Assembly: GCA_026713405.1 (NCBI GenBank)
Contig: JAPOON010000709.1
Span: 1-14,888 of the forward strand
DNA: 14,888 nt
Direction of reading: 5' to 3'
DNA from: Gammaproteobacteria bacterium
GTDB lineage: Bacteria > Pseudomonadota > Gammaproteobacteria > Pseudomonadales > Azotimanducaceae_A
Every line of letters begins with the position of its first letter. Position 1 is the first letter of the stretch. Positions 1 to 8,075 of this stretch are shown here, piece after piece. A program made the position numbers and the translations under genes. The notes below the pieces were generated by a model. It saw nothing but the letters and a program-made list of their open reading frames with translations. It was not told the DNA's origin and made no database searches.

Positions 1-137
1 ACCCTGCCGAGAGCCAAAATTGCCTCAATATCGCCGCACAGGCATGCGTTTACAGCACTGGCACTTTCTAACAAGCAAACAAACGGCCCTCAGCCAGCCG
101 GTTCAAACGGCTCCGTCGAGTTGGTGACGGATGCGGG
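1..137. other. Intergenic region downstream of pgk
   Basis: No coding sequence is supported in this stretch. The minus strand, which continues the pgk direction, meets stop codons quickly and shows no start of pyruvate kinase or aldolase, the genes that commonly follow pgk. It is less GC-rich than the flanking genes. On the minus strand a TTGCTT box followed about 18 bases later by TGTAAA (near position 50-85) could be a weak promoter for a gene beyond the left edge. This is only a consensus-type resemblance. Confidence 0.4.
96..112 (-). terminator. Possible weak hairpin after pgk
   Basis: A 5-bp stem (AGCCG / CGGCT) encloses a 7-base loop, 26 bases beyond the pgk stop codon. Read on the minus strand it is followed by a G/C-rich segment and then a T-rich GTTTGTTTGCTTG stretch rather than a clean U tract. 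It could be a degenerate intrinsic terminator for the tkt-pgk transcript, but the stem is short and the evidence weak. Confidence 0.2.
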
Positions 138-1298
138 CTAGCCCTGGGCGCGGCTCTGCAACACCGCAACCGCCGGCAGCGTTTTCCCTTCGACGAACTC
201 CAGGAAGGCGCCGCCTCGGGTGGAGATGTATAAAATCCCATCGCGACCGCCGTACTTGTCGATGGCCGCCGGGGTATCGCCTCCGCCCGCCACGGAAAAA
301 GCCGCGCTCTCGGCGATCGCCTCTGCCAGTACGCGCGTTCCCTCGCCGAACTGATCGTATTCGAAGACGCCCACCGGACCGTTCCACAGGATCGTGCCGG
401 CGCCCGCCAGCAGGGCCTTCCACCGCCGGGCCGTTTCCGGGCCGATGTCCAGGATCATCTCGTCGTCGCCGACCTCGTTGACGGCGCGGACGATCGCGGT
501 TTCGTTCGCGTCGATGCGCTTGCCGACCATGACGTCCACCGGCAGCGGCACCTCGACACGTTTCGCCAGCCCCGCCGCAACGTCGAGCAGGTCCGCCTCC
601 AGCAACGACCTGCCCGTCCTGTGGCCGGCTGCGGCGATGAAGGTGTTGGCGATGCCGCCGCCGACAATGATGCCGTCGGCGAGCGAGGCGAGCTTGTCGA
701 GCACGGTGAGCTTGGTGGAGACCTTCGACCCGCCGACGATGGCAAGCAACGGCCGCCGCGGATTGTCGAGCGCCCGGGCCAGCGCATCGAGTTCGCCGGC
801 GAGCAGCGGCCCGGCACAGGCCAGCGAAGCGAATCGTGCCACACCGTGCGTCGATGCCTGGGCTCGGTGCGCGGTGGCGAACGCATCCATGACGAAAATA
901 TCGGCGAGCCCCGCCAGGCGCCTGGAGAGGGCTTCGTCGTTGGCTTTTTCTCCGTCGAGAAAGCGCACGTTCTCGAGCAGCGCGATACGCGCATTCGAGC
1001 CTTCGGCGGCTTCCGGGTCGGGCAGCAGCGGCACCGTCTCGCCAAGCAATTCCGACAACCGCCCCGCCACCGGCGCCAACGTAAACGCCGAATCGAATTC
1101 TCCCTCCCGCGGACGGCCCAGGTGAGACATCAGTACTACCCGGGCTCCCCCGGCGAGCGCTGCCTTGAGCGTCGGCAGCGCCGCGGCGATTCGCGCATCG
1201 TTCGCAACCGCCCCGCCCGCGATCGGAACATTCAGATCTTCACGGATCAGAACGCGCTTGCCCGCGAGATCCAGCTCTTCCATGCGTCTGAAGGTCAT
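138..1298 (-). CDS. pgk: Phosphoglycerate kinase
   Basis: Phosphoglycerate kinase transfers phosphate between 1,3-bisphosphoglycerate and ADP in glycolysis, and works in reverse in gluconeogenesis and the Calvin cycle. It acts in the cytoplasm. With the ATG at 1298 the protein has 386 residues, matching the usual bacterial length of about 387. Family motifs run in order: REDLNVP (19-25), MSHLGRP (57-63), LLENVRF (107-113), the VGGSKVSTK hinge region (188-196), GPVGVFE (307-313) and GGGDT (338-342). A TTG at 1316 and an ATG at 1283 are in frame, but 1298 best fits family length; its ribosome site is weak. It lies 81 bases behind tkt on the same strand, so co-transcription is likely. Two conserved spots differ: DAFATAHR where DAFGTAHR is usual, and STRGGA near the C-terminus where STGGGA is usual. 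Confidence 0.97.
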   Translation of the reverse strand: MTFRRMEELDLAGKRVLIREDLNVPIAGGAVANDARIAAALPTLKAALAGGARVVLMSHLGRPREGEFDSAFTLAPVAGRLSELLGETVPLLPDPEAAEGSNARIALLENVRFLDGEKANDEALSRRLAGLADIFVMDAFATAHRAQASTHGVARFASLACAGPLLAGELDALARALDNPRRPLLAIVGGSKVSTKLTVLDKLASLADGIIVGGGIANTFIAAAGHRTGRSLLEADLLDVAAGLAKRVEVPLPVDVMVGKRIDANETAIVRAVNEVGDDEMILDIGPETARRWKALLAGAGTILWNGPVGVFEYDQFGEGTRVLAEAIAESAAFSVAGGGDTPAAIDKYGGRDGILYISTRGGAFLEFVEGKTLPAVAVLQSRAQG

Positions 1299-1379
1299 GC
1301 CGAATGATCTCGACAAGAATGAATCAGCGGTTCCCGCCCCGGAGGATTGCGCCGCATCCCCGTTCGAAGCCGGCCACGC

Positions 1380-3365
1380 TCAGTTCCGGCCTGCCAGGGT
1401 TGCTTCGACAACCGAAACCAGGTTGTCGACCGTCATGCCCAATTCGGCCATGCCCTCGGCGCCCGGCGCGCTCAGGCCGAACCGGTCGATGCCGAGCACC
1501 CCGCCATCCAGGCCGACAAACCGCCGCCAGTAGTCGGGGTGGCCGGCTTCAACGGCGATCCGCGCTCGCAAATCCGGCGGGATGACCGAATCGCGATAGG
1601 CGCGATCCTGCGCGAGAAAGACATCTGTGCTGGGCATGGACACGACCCGCACGCTGGTTCCTTTGCCGGCGAGCCTTGCCTGCGCCTGCATCGCCAGGTC
1701 CACTTCCGACCCGGTAGCGATCAGTACCGCATCCAGCCCATTGCTCTCGCGGCCGAGGATGTATCCGCCGCGCCGCGCCGATTCCAGCGTAGCCGCATCC
1801 CTCGACTGGGGCGCTGTCTTCTGCCGGGTGAATACCAGCGCGGTCGGGCCGTCGGTTCGTGCAATGGCCTGTTCCCAGGCGACTGCCGATTCCGCCGTGT
1901 CGCAAGGTCGCCAGGTCGACAGATTCGGGGTGGTGCGCAGGTTGGTCAGTTGCTCGATCGGCTGGTGGGTGGGGCCGTCCTCGCCCAGGGCCACCGAGTC
2001 GTGGGTGTAGACGTAGATATTGGGAATGCCCATCAGCGCCGAGAGCCTGAGGGCGTTGCGCGCGTATTCCATGAAGACGAGAAAAGTGCCGGAGAAGGGC
2101 CGGAAGCCGCCGTGCAGCAGCATGCCGTTGCACACCGCCGTCATGCCGAACTCGCGTACGCCGAAACTCAGGTAGCGCGCATCGTCCGCATCGGCCCACC
2201 GGGTATTGTTCGAGCCGGTCAGGTCCGCGGACCCGCCGAACAGTTCGGGAAGCCGCGGCCCAAGCACGTTCAGGCAGGCCTGCGAAGACTGGCGCGTGGC
2301 CAACGGCTTCATTTCAGCCTGCGCCGATTCCGCCAGCCCGCGGATCGCATCCCGCCAGCCGTCCGGCAGGCGGCCTGCCATGCGCCGTTCGAACTCCGCG
2401 GCGAGTTCCGGGTGTTCCGCCCGGTAGCCCTCGAACACCGCCCGCCAATCCGCCTGCGCGCGCGCGCCATCGGCAATGCAACTCCAGCCCTCGTAGATCG
2501 CTGCCGGTATCTCGAACGGCTCGTAACCCCAGTTGAGGGCGCGCCGCGCGATGCTCACTTCTTCCTCGCCGAGCGGCGCGCCGTGCACCGCCGCCGTGCC
2601 CTGCTTGTTCGAAGCGCCGAAGCCGATGATCGTCCTGATGCAAACCAGTGTGGGGCGTCCGTCTGACTCGACCGCCGCGGCAAGTGCGCGTGCCACCGCC
2701 TCGGCATCGTGGCCGTCGACAGCCTCGATCACGCGCCAGCCGTAACTGCGGAACCGCCCCGGCACGTCTTCCGTGAACCAGGCGTCCACGGCACCGTCGA
2801 TGGAGACGCCGTTGTCGTCGTACAGGCAGACGAGCTTGCCGAGCTTCAGCGTTCCCGCGAGCGATGCCGCCTCGTGGGAGATGCCTTCCATGAGGCATCC
2901 ATCGCCGGCAATCACCCAGGTGCGGTGATTCACCACGTCGTGCCCGGGCCTGTTGAATTCCGCCGCGAGGCGCTCTTCCGCCAACGCCATGCCCACGGCG
3001 TTGGCCATGCCCTGTCCCAGTGGCCCCGTGGTGGTTTCCACGCCGGGGCACTCGCCGTATTCCGGGTGCCCGGCGGTCTTCGAATGAAGCTGCCGGAAAG
3101 CCTTGATGTCGTCGATGGAAACATCGTAGCCCGACAGGTGCAGCACGCTGTACAGCAGCATAGAGCCGTGGCCGTTGGACAGCACCACCCGGTCGCGGTC
3201 GCACCAACCCGGGTCCCGGGGGTTGTGTTTCAGAACCTCGCGCCAGAGGATCTCCGCCACATCGGCGAGGCCCATGGGGGCGCCCGGGTGCCCGGAATTG
3301 GCGCGCTGCACCGCATCCATGGACAGCGCGCGGACGGCGTTGGCCCGATCGGTGCGGGAGCTCAC
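1380..3365 (-). CDS. tkt: Transketolase
   Basis: Transketolase is a thiamine-diphosphate enzyme that moves two-carbon units between sugar phosphates in the pentose phosphate pathway and Calvin cycle. The GTG at 3365 gives 661 residues, close to the E. coli enzyme (663), and places the family opening [14 protein letters not shown] directly at the N-terminus. A GTG at 3407 would add 14 residues that do not resemble the family; GGTGGG sits just before the chosen start. Motifs: [10 protein letters not shown] (23-32), GPLGQG (114-119), the thiamine-diphosphate site GDGCLMEG (154-161) with DDNGVSIDG (183-191), and the pyrimidine-domain GVREFGM (402-408) with its activating glutamate E405, then [14 protein letters not shown] (455-468). 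It is complete and intact. pgk follows at 81 bases; the usual GAPDH gene between the two is missing. Confidence 0.97.
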   Translation of the reverse strand: MSSRTDRANAVRALSMDAVQRANSGHPGAPMGLADVAEILWREVLKHNPRDPGWCDRDRVVLSNGHGSMLLYSVLHLSGYDVSIDDIKAFRQLHSKTAGHPEYGECPGVETTTGPLGQGMANAVGMALAEERLAAEFNRPGHDVVNHRTWVIAGDGCLMEGISHEAASLAGTLKLGKLVCLYDDNGVSIDGAVDAWFTEDVPGRFRSYGWRVIEAVDGHDAEAVARALAAAVESDGRPTLVCIRTIIGFGASNKQGTAAVHGAPLGEEEVSIARRALNWGYEPFEIPAAIYEGWSCIADGARAQADWRAVFEGYRAEHPELAAEFERRMAGRLPDGWRDAIRGLAESAQAEMKPLATRQSSQACLNVLGPRLPELFGGSADLTGSNNTRWADADDARYLSFGVREFGMTAVCNGMLLHGGFRPFSGTFLVFMEYARNALRLSALMGIPNIYVYTHDSVALGEDGPTHQPIEQLTNLRTTPNLSTWRPCDTAESAVAWEQAIARTDGPTALVFTRQKTAPQSRDAATLESARRGGYILGRESNGLDAVLIATGSEVDLAMQAQARLAGKGTSVRVVSMPSTDVFLAQDRAYRDSVIPPDLRARIAVEAGHPDYWRRFVGLDGGVLGIDRFGLSAPGAEGMAELGMTVDNLVSVVEATLAGRN

Positions 3366-3666
3366 GATCCCACCGGACGAAAATCGCGGGACAACGGTTG
3401 CAACCACACCGGCAGCACCCGCCAGGCGGAGGTCCCGCGTGGCACGGCGCCGATCATCGAGACCGGAACGCCTCGGCGGGGGCGCGAGGAGCGGAAATCA
3501 CTCTGAACAGGGGATCGGGTCTGGACCATGCTGGATACCGGGACGAGGGGGCAAAGCATGGAACGGTATTGTCGCCGTCCGCCGTAAGCATGGCAACGAA
3601 AACACCCGATTTTCTTGCGGTCCGGTAAAATGGCCGGCTTTTACGCAAGAAACAGGCGAGCGCCCG
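3366..3666. other. Divergent spacer between tkt and metK
   Basis: About 300 bases separate the starts of two divergent genes, so promoters for both should lie here. No protein gene or tRNA is supported. The metK-proximal end holds a TAAAAT box and a GTAAAA/TTTTAC inverted repeat (3625-3644). An 8-base direct repeat, AAGCATGG, occurs at 3554-3561 and 3586-3593, start to start 32 bases apart or about three helical turns. No convincing tkt promoter was found, and no S-adenosylmethionine or S-adenosylhomocysteine riboswitch can be built from the sequence. Confidence 0.5.
3626..3631 (+). promoter_or_regulatory. Candidate -10 box of the metK promoter
   Basis: TAAAAT matches the sigma-70 -10 consensus at five of six positions and lies 36 bases before the metK start. 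No good -35 hexamer sits 16 to 18 bases upstream, so activator help or chance is possible. The box is inside the inverted repeat GTAAAA-TGGCCGGC-TTTTAC (3625-3644), which would place a repressor site over the promoter if the repeat is functional. That is inference only. Confidence 0.35.
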
Positions 3667-4818
3667 ATGGCCGACTACAGCGTCTTTACCTCCGAGTCCG
3701 TCTCGGAAGGCCACCCCGACAAGATGGCAGACCAGATTTCCGACGCCGTCCTCGACGCCATGCTCGCCCAGGACACCGAGTCGCGGGTCGCGTGCGAAGC
3801 CCTGCTCAAGGACAGCCTGGTCGTGGTGGCCGGCGAAGTCCGTTCGCGGGCGACCGTGGATGTCGAATCGCTGGTGCGGGGGGTCATAGCCGACATCGGC
3901 TACACGGATTTCGACAGCGGCTTCGACGTGGGTGACTGCGAGGTGGTCAATGCGCTCGGCCGGCAGTCCGGGGATATCGCCATGGGGGTGGATGAAACCG
4001 AAGACCGCGAACAGGGCGCCGGTGACCAGGGCCTCATGTTCGGTTACGCCTCCAACGAGACCGATGTGCTCATGCCCGCGCCAATCGCCTACGCCCACCG
4101 CCTGGTCAAGCAGCAGGCGGCGAAACGCAGGAACTCCCTCGACTTCCTTCGCCCGGACGCCAAGAGCCAACTGAGCTTCCGCTATGACGGAGCCGGCAGG
4201 CCCATGGCCATCGAAGCGGTCGTGCTATCCACCCAGCACTCGCCGGACGTCAGCCGCGACACCCTTACCGAGGCGGTCATGGAAGAGATCATCAAGCCCG
4301 TGCTGCCCGCCAACTGGCTTTCGGGGGACACCAGGTACTTCATCAATCCCACCGGCAATTTCGTCATCGGCGGCCCCGTCGGCGACTGCGGCCTGACCGG
4401 GCGCAAGATCATCGTCGACACCTACGGGGGCATGGCCCGCCACGGCGGCGGCGCCTTCTCCGGCAAGGACCCTTCCAAGGTCGACCGCTCCGCCGCCTAC
4501 GCCGGCCGTTACGTCGCCAAGAACATCGTTGCCGCCGGTCTTGCCGAGCGATGCGAAATTCAGATCAGCTACGCCATCGGGGTCGCCGAGCCGACCTCGA
4601 TCGGCATCAACACCTTCGGCACGGGCAAGCTCGACGACGAGCGCATCATTCAACTTGTACGTGAACATTTCGATTTGCGGCCCCGGGGGCTGATCGCCAT
4701 GCTTGACCTGAAGCGGCCGATCTACAAGCAGACCGCGGCCTACGGGCATTTCGGCCGTAACGAAGAAGCGTTCACCTGGGAGCGCACCGACAAGGCAGAG
4801 GCGCTGTCCGCCGCCTGA
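3667..4818 (+). CDS. metK: S-adenosylmethionine synthase
   Basis: MetK makes S-adenosylmethionine from methionine and ATP, releasing phosphate and diphosphate; it acts in the cytoplasm as a tetramer. The ATG at 3667 yields 383 residues (E. coli 384) and begins with the family N-terminus [20 protein letters not shown] six bases upstream can serve as ribosome site. The reading frame is open much further upstream, but that extension looks like untranslated spacer. Motifs: [13 protein letters not shown] (15-27), [17 protein letters not shown] (94-110), [17 protein letters not shown] (117-133), and the glycine-rich phosphate-binding segment [19 protein letters not shown] (260-278). metF begins 30 bases after the stop on the same strand, which suggests an operon for one-carbon and methyl metabolism. 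ahcY, often placed between the two, is absent. Confidence 0.97.
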   Translation: MADYSVFTSESVSEGHPDKMADQISDAVLDAMLAQDTESRVACEALLKDSLVVVAGEVRSRATVDVESLVRGVIADIGYTDFDSGFDVGDCEVVNALGRQSGDIAMGVDETEDREQGAGDQGLMFGYASNETDVLMPAPIAYAHRLVKQQAAKRRNSLDFLRPDAKSQLSFRYDGAGRPMAIEAVVLSTQHSPDVSRDTLTEAVMEEIIKPVLPANWLSGDTRYFINPTGNFVIGGPVGDCGLTGRKIIVDTYGGMARHGGGAFSGKDPSKVDRSAAYAGRYVAKNIVAAGLAERCEIQISYAIGVAEPTSIGINTFGTGKLDDERIIQLVREHFDLRPRGLIAMLDLKRPIYKQTAAYGHFGRNEEAFTWERTDKAEALSAA

Positions 4819-4848
4819 GGAGAGCCCCGGGAAGCGAGGTTCGCGCCC

Positions 4849-5697
4849 GTGAGGCTCAGTTTCGAATTTTTCCCGCCCCGCACACCTCAGGGCAGAGCCG
4901 GATTGCTCGGCGTGGCCGAACGCCTGAACCGGTTCCGGCCGGCATTCTTCTCCGTAACCTACGGCGCCAACGGTTCGACCCGGGAAGGTACCGCGGACAC
5001 CGTGCAACGATTGCTCGACCACGGCATGGCGACAGCGCCGCACCTGTCGATGGGCGGTGACGACGAGGAGCAGATTCAGGCACTTGTCGACGAATACCTC
5101 GGCGCCGGCGTGAGGCGCATCGTCGCGCTCCGCGGCGACAGTTCCTCCGATGTCGGCAGCGCTCGCTTCCTGAACAACGCCGAAGCGCTGGTGCGGGTCA
5201 TCCGTTCTCATTGCGGCGATGCGCTGCAACTGGAGGTGGCGGGCTACCCGGACGTTCATCCGGAGGCCGCATCGCCCGCGAGCGACCTCGAGTTCCTGAA
5301 GCGCAAGGTCGATGCGGGGGCAAACGGGATCATCACGCAGTACTTCTACCACCCTTACGCATTCTTCGACTTCCGCCGGCGCGCGGAAGCGGCCGGTATC
5401 GGCGTTCCAATCGTGCCCGGCATCATGCCCCTGACCAATTTCGCCCGTTTCGTGCGCTTCTCGAAAGACTGCGGTGCGGATGTGCCCCGCTGGCTCTACA
5501 AGCGCCTGGAAGCCTACCGGGAGGACGAAAGGGCACTGCAGGAGTTCGGCATTGACGTGGTCACGAGGCTCTGCCAGGACCTGATCGATGCCGGTGTGCC
5601 GGGCTTGCATTTCTACACGCTGAACCGCTGGGGCGCCACGACGCGAATCTGCGAGAACCTCCGCCTTCCTGCGGATCCTGCAGCAGACCACTCATGA
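4849..5697 (+). CDS. metF: 5,10-methylenetetrahydrofolate reductase
   Basis: MetF is an FAD-containing TIM-barrel enzyme that reduces 5,10-methylene-THF to 5-methyl-THF, the methyl donor for methionine synthesis. The GTG at 4849 gives 282 residues (E. coli 296) and puts FEFFPPR at positions 5-11, as the family expects; E6 aligns with the catalytic glutamate of E. coli MetF. Other motifs: SVTYGANGSTREGT (35-48), ALRGD (93-97) with the flavin-contacting aspartate D97, GYPDVHPEA (132-140), KRKVDAGANGIITQYFY (151-167), and the C-terminal HFYTLNR (254-260). The last codons overlap the first of rsmE as ATGA, so the two are translationally coupled. The gene is intact. It sits directly behind metK and supplies methionine for that enzyme. 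Confidence 0.96.
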   Translation: MRLSFEFFPPRTPQGRAGLLGVAERLNRFRPAFFSVTYGANGSTREGTADTVQRLLDHGMATAPHLSMGGDDEEQIQALVDEYLGAGVRRIVALRGDSSSDVGSARFLNNAEALVRVIRSHCGDALQLEVAGYPDVHPEAASPASDLEFLKRKVDAGANGIITQYFYHPYAFFDFRRRAEAAGIGVPIVPGIMPLTNFARFVRFSKDCGADVPRWLYKRLEAYREDERALQEFGIDVVTRLCQDLIDAGVPGLHFYTLNRWGATTRICENLRLPADPAADHS

Positions 5698-6401
5698 CGC
5701 CGCGCGTCTTCGTTTCACCTCCCTGCACCCCGTCCGTCACCCTGAACGCACGCCAGTCGCACCATCTTGTGCGGGTGTTGCGAATTCGGGCCGGCGAAGC
5801 CGTGGAGGTTTTCGACGGCACCGGGCGGGTCTGGCGCGCCATCGTCAGCAAGGCCGGGCCGGGCGCCTGCACCATCGAACGCGGCTCCCTGGTCTGCGAG
5901 GCTGCGCCCCCGGATCCGCAGATTCACCTCGCCCCGGCCCTGCTCAGAAGCGACCCCATGGACCGGCTGCTGCGCCAGGCGACGGAGCTGGGCGCCAGCC
6001 GGTTCTGGCCGTTGACCACCGAACGCACACAGATGGCCCGGAACCGGGCGGAGGCGCGCTACGACCACTGGCGGCGCGTCATCATCGGCGCCTGCGAGCA
6101 AAGCCGGCGCGCGCACCTGCCCGGTCTCAGCGACATCCTGCGCTTTGACGACTTCATCGCTGCCGTCGAACCCCGGCAAACGCTGTTGCTGCACCCGGAG
6201 GCGCAACCCCTGCATCGGCAACTTCAGCCCCGACTCACAACCGTCCTGGTCGGACCGGAAGGAGGCTGGACCGACAATGAGATGGACCGGGCGCGGGATC
6301 GCGGCATCGGGGCATATTCCCTCGGCCCCGGAATTCTGCGCGCGGAAACCGCGCCGCTGGCGGCAATCGCCGCTATTCGCCACTCCTGGGGCTGGCGCTA
6401 G
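5694..6401 (+). CDS. rsmE: 16S rRNA m3U1498 methyltransferase
   Basis: RsmE methylates N3 of U1498 in 16S rRNA, using S-adenosylmethionine, on the assembled 30S subunit. The protein has 235 residues (E. coli 243) and shows the order expected of this SPOUT-class enzyme: an N-terminal PUA-like region with HHLVRVLRIRAGEAVEVFDG (24-43), the LRQATELGASRFWPL segment, and the C-terminal knotted domain with VGPEGGWTDNE and LGPGILRAETAPLAA. The ATG at 5694 overlaps the metF stop codon by four bases (ATGA), so translation is probably coupled. Its cofactor is the product of metK two genes upstream. It converges with the kinase gene at 6418, 16 bases away. Confidence 0.96.
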   Translation: MTPRVFVSPPCTPSVTLNARQSHHLVRVLRIRAGEAVEVFDGTGRVWRAIVSKAGPGACTIERGSLVCEAAPPDPQIHLAPALLRSDPMDRLLRQATELGASRFWPLTTERTQMARNRAEARYDHWRRVIIGACEQSRRAHLPGLSDILRFDDFIAAVEPRQTLLLHPEAQPLHRQLQPRLTTVLVGPEGGWTDNEMDRARDRGIGAYSLGPGILRAETAPLAAIAAIRHSWGWR

Positions 6402-6420
6402 CCGCCTGCGGCGCAGGCTA
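6399..6420. terminator. Palindrome spanning two convergent stop codons
   Basis: The stop codon of rsmE (TAG, 6399-6401) and that of the opposing kinase gene (TAG on the minus strand, 6418-6420) form the ends of one palindrome: TAGCC at the left pairs with GGCTA at the right. An alternative inner stem is GCCTGC-GGC-GCAGGC (6404-6418). It could act as a two-way terminator or transcription roadblock. There is no T tract on either side, so classical intrinsic termination is doubtful. Confidence 0.35.
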
Positions 6421-7833
6421 CTGGCGCGACGAATTCCCGTCCCGATCGGACTCCAGGAGGGCCCCGGGGTTCAGCAGTGCCACGAGGCTGCCTTCATCCA
6501 ACACTGTTGCAAGGGTCAGTCCGGGAACAACCCCCGAACCCGTTCCCGAGCACCCCACGACGACATCCTGGCGGTCACGTACCGCGTCGGCGTAGAGGGC
6601 CGTCCTCCGGTCCCGATGGCGTAGCAACAGGACGGCCCCATCGACCGAACCGGCGCCGCTCTTGCGACCGACCCCCAGAAGTTCGCCCGGAAACCGGAAT
6701 TCCCAGGCTTCACCGCGGTATTTGAAATATCCGTCGTCCGCCATTCGACTCACACTCTCGGGCACAACCGGCACGCCTTCTTCCACGGCGGCGTCGGGAA
6801 GGGCATAGCGGTCGTTTCCAACTGAAAATATCCATGCGCGCTCGACACGGATGCCCATGGGTATTCGCGCGACGAACCTGGCGCCCCAGCCAGGGCGGTA
6901 GTCCACCGCGATACGGCCCCCCAGCCGGGCGATGCCCGAACGCGTTGCCGACAGTCCCATGCCTCTGCCGTAGGCTGGCCTGACCCGTCCGGAGGTGGAC
7001 AGGCCGGGAGCGAAGACAAACTGGGCGCAATCCGCATCGACCAGTTTCGCATCTCTGGCGAGAAGGCCGCTTGCCCCTGCCAGTTCGCGCACGCGGGCCG
7101 CGTCGATGCCCCGGCCGTCATCCTCGACCTCGATCACCAGGCTGTCCTCCCGGCGCGAAATCCACAGGTCGATACGGCCCGTTGCCGCCTTGCCCAGGGC
7201 ACGCCGACGCCGGGGCGATTCAATGCCGTGGCAGACGGCATCGCTCAGGACATGCTCCAGGGCCATTGCCAGTCGCCGAACCACCCCGGCGTCCAGATCG
7301 AAATCCACTTCGCCGACGTGCAGCTCCACGGACTTGCCCAACATGCGGCTGAGCCGTTGGACGCAAACCCTGAGTCTCGGCAACATGCGACTCACGGGAA
7401 TCACCGCATCCCGCCCCAGCCCCTCGTTCCCGGCCCGGTCCAATCCGGCTGTTTCCCTGGCGAGACTCAACAGGCGCGACAACTCGCCTCGCCGGGCGTC
7501 CAGTTGGCGGAGAAAGGGTTCGCCGACTCTCCGGTTCGGCAGCCGGGATTCGGCAAGCAGGTCTTCGAGCTGGTGCACGAGCCTGCAAATGTCGTAGAAG
7601 CCACACAAAAGGGCGCCGCCCTTCAGCATGTGCAAGCTCTCCCGCAGGCTTTGCGGATACAGCGGATTTTGCGGATCGCCACGCCAGGCGCGGGCGTACC
7701 GGCCCACCGAACGAACGATCTCCGCAGCTTCCTCCAGGAAATCGACCAGAAGTTCCCCGTCCACGGCTGCTGCAGATTTCCGGCCGGTCGACTCGGTCGC
7801 CGCAGGGTGCAACCGAGGGCCTCGCTCGGTCAT
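6418..7833 (-). CDS. Solitary ChpA/PilL-like hybrid histidine kinase, short form
   Basis: A CheA-family protein resembling the C-terminal half of ChpA/PilL, the kinase that controls type IV pili. From the ATG at 7833 it has 471 residues; a TTG at 7953 would add 40, but that stretch looks like spacer. Domains in order: an Hpt helix bundle with phosphoacceptor H68 in LHMLKGGA; a ChpA-type region IPVSRMLPRLR (145-155); an HHK ATPase domain with G1 box DDGRGID (238-244) and G2 box GRGMG (289-293); and a CheW-like domain (about 334-465). Unlike ChpA there is only one Hpt and no receiver domain. The N-box reads LSDAVCHGIE where LRNAVDHGIE is typical, so the Mg-ATP-binding asparagine is aspartate (D198). 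ATPase activity is therefore uncertain. No pilG, pilH, pilI or pilJ gene adjoins it. It is divergent from gshB. Confidence 0.85.
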   Translation of the reverse strand: MTERGPRLHPAATESTGRKSAAAVDGELLVDFLEEAAEIVRSVGRYARAWRGDPQNPLYPQSLRESLHMLKGGALLCGFYDICRLVHQLEDLLAESRLPNRRVGEPFLRQLDARRGELSRLLSLARETAGLDRAGNEGLGRDAVIPVSRMLPRLRVCVQRLSRMLGKSVELHVGEVDFDLDAGVVRRLAMALEHVLSDAVCHGIESPRRRRALGKAATGRIDLWISRREDSLVIEVEDDGRGIDAARVRELAGASGLLARDAKLVDADCAQFVFAPGLSTSGRVRPAYGRGMGLSATRSGIARLGGRIAVDYRPGWGARFVARIPMGIRVERAWIFSVGNDRYALPDAAVEEGVPVVPESVSRMADDGYFKYRGEAWEFRFPGELLGVGRKSGAGSVDGAVLLLRHRDRRTALYADAVRDRQDVVVGCSGTGSGVVPGLTLATVLDEGSLVALLNPGALLESDRDGNSSRQ

Positions 7834-8075
7834 TTCATCGGGTGCGGAATCGTCGAAATCGGCGAACGCGACGCCTGCCGAAAGAAACTTGCCCGCATTG
7901 TTCTTGTTGCAGAAATAGCCGTCACCCCGTCCACACGGCTTCAGAACCAGCAACCTATGACCACAGTTCAGCCGCAGAGTTGCAAAAAAGATCGGCGCCA
8001 GTCTCTCGTTCGCGGTTGCCGCGCATTTCCCGTCGGGTTACTTTCAGCAGCGATGCCCGCCGCGTGAATCGCCAC
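7834..8075. other. Divergent spacer between the kinase gene and gshB
   Basis: This 242-base region separates two divergent genes and must hold their start signals. Both adjoining frames stay open here, but the peptides they would encode do not resemble the families, so I treat it as non-coding. A TTGCCC box followed by GAAATA at 17 bases (near 7889-7917) is the nearest thing to a plus-strand promoter for gshB, and it is weak. No pilG-like response regulator or its remnant is present. Confidence 0.4.

Noticed and set aside
1347..2666. Open frame of 439 codons on the plus strand inside tkt
   Set aside because: It is antisense to transketolase, and its Arg/Ala/Gly-rich composition is that of a GC-driven shadow frame.
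3480..3500. GAGGAGCG before metK, resembling the start of an S-adenosylhomocysteine riboswitch
   Set aside because: The matching downstream strand (CCAGGCTCG-type) and the pseudoknot partner are missing, and the gene behind it is metK rather than ahcY.
3175..3666. N-terminal extension of metK in the same open frame
   Set aside because: The extension overlaps tkt on the other strand and the tkt-metK spacer; the family N-terminus begins exactly at the ATG at 3667.
4225..5691. Long open frame of 488 codons on the minus strand across metK and metF
   Set aside because: It runs antisense to two unmistakable genes, has no family resemblance and is a typical shadow of high-GC coding sequence.
7834..7953. 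N-terminal extension of the Chp-like kinase starting at TTG 7953
   Set aside because: The added 40 residues match nothing in the family and no ribosome site precedes the TTG. It remains possible, so the start is not certain.
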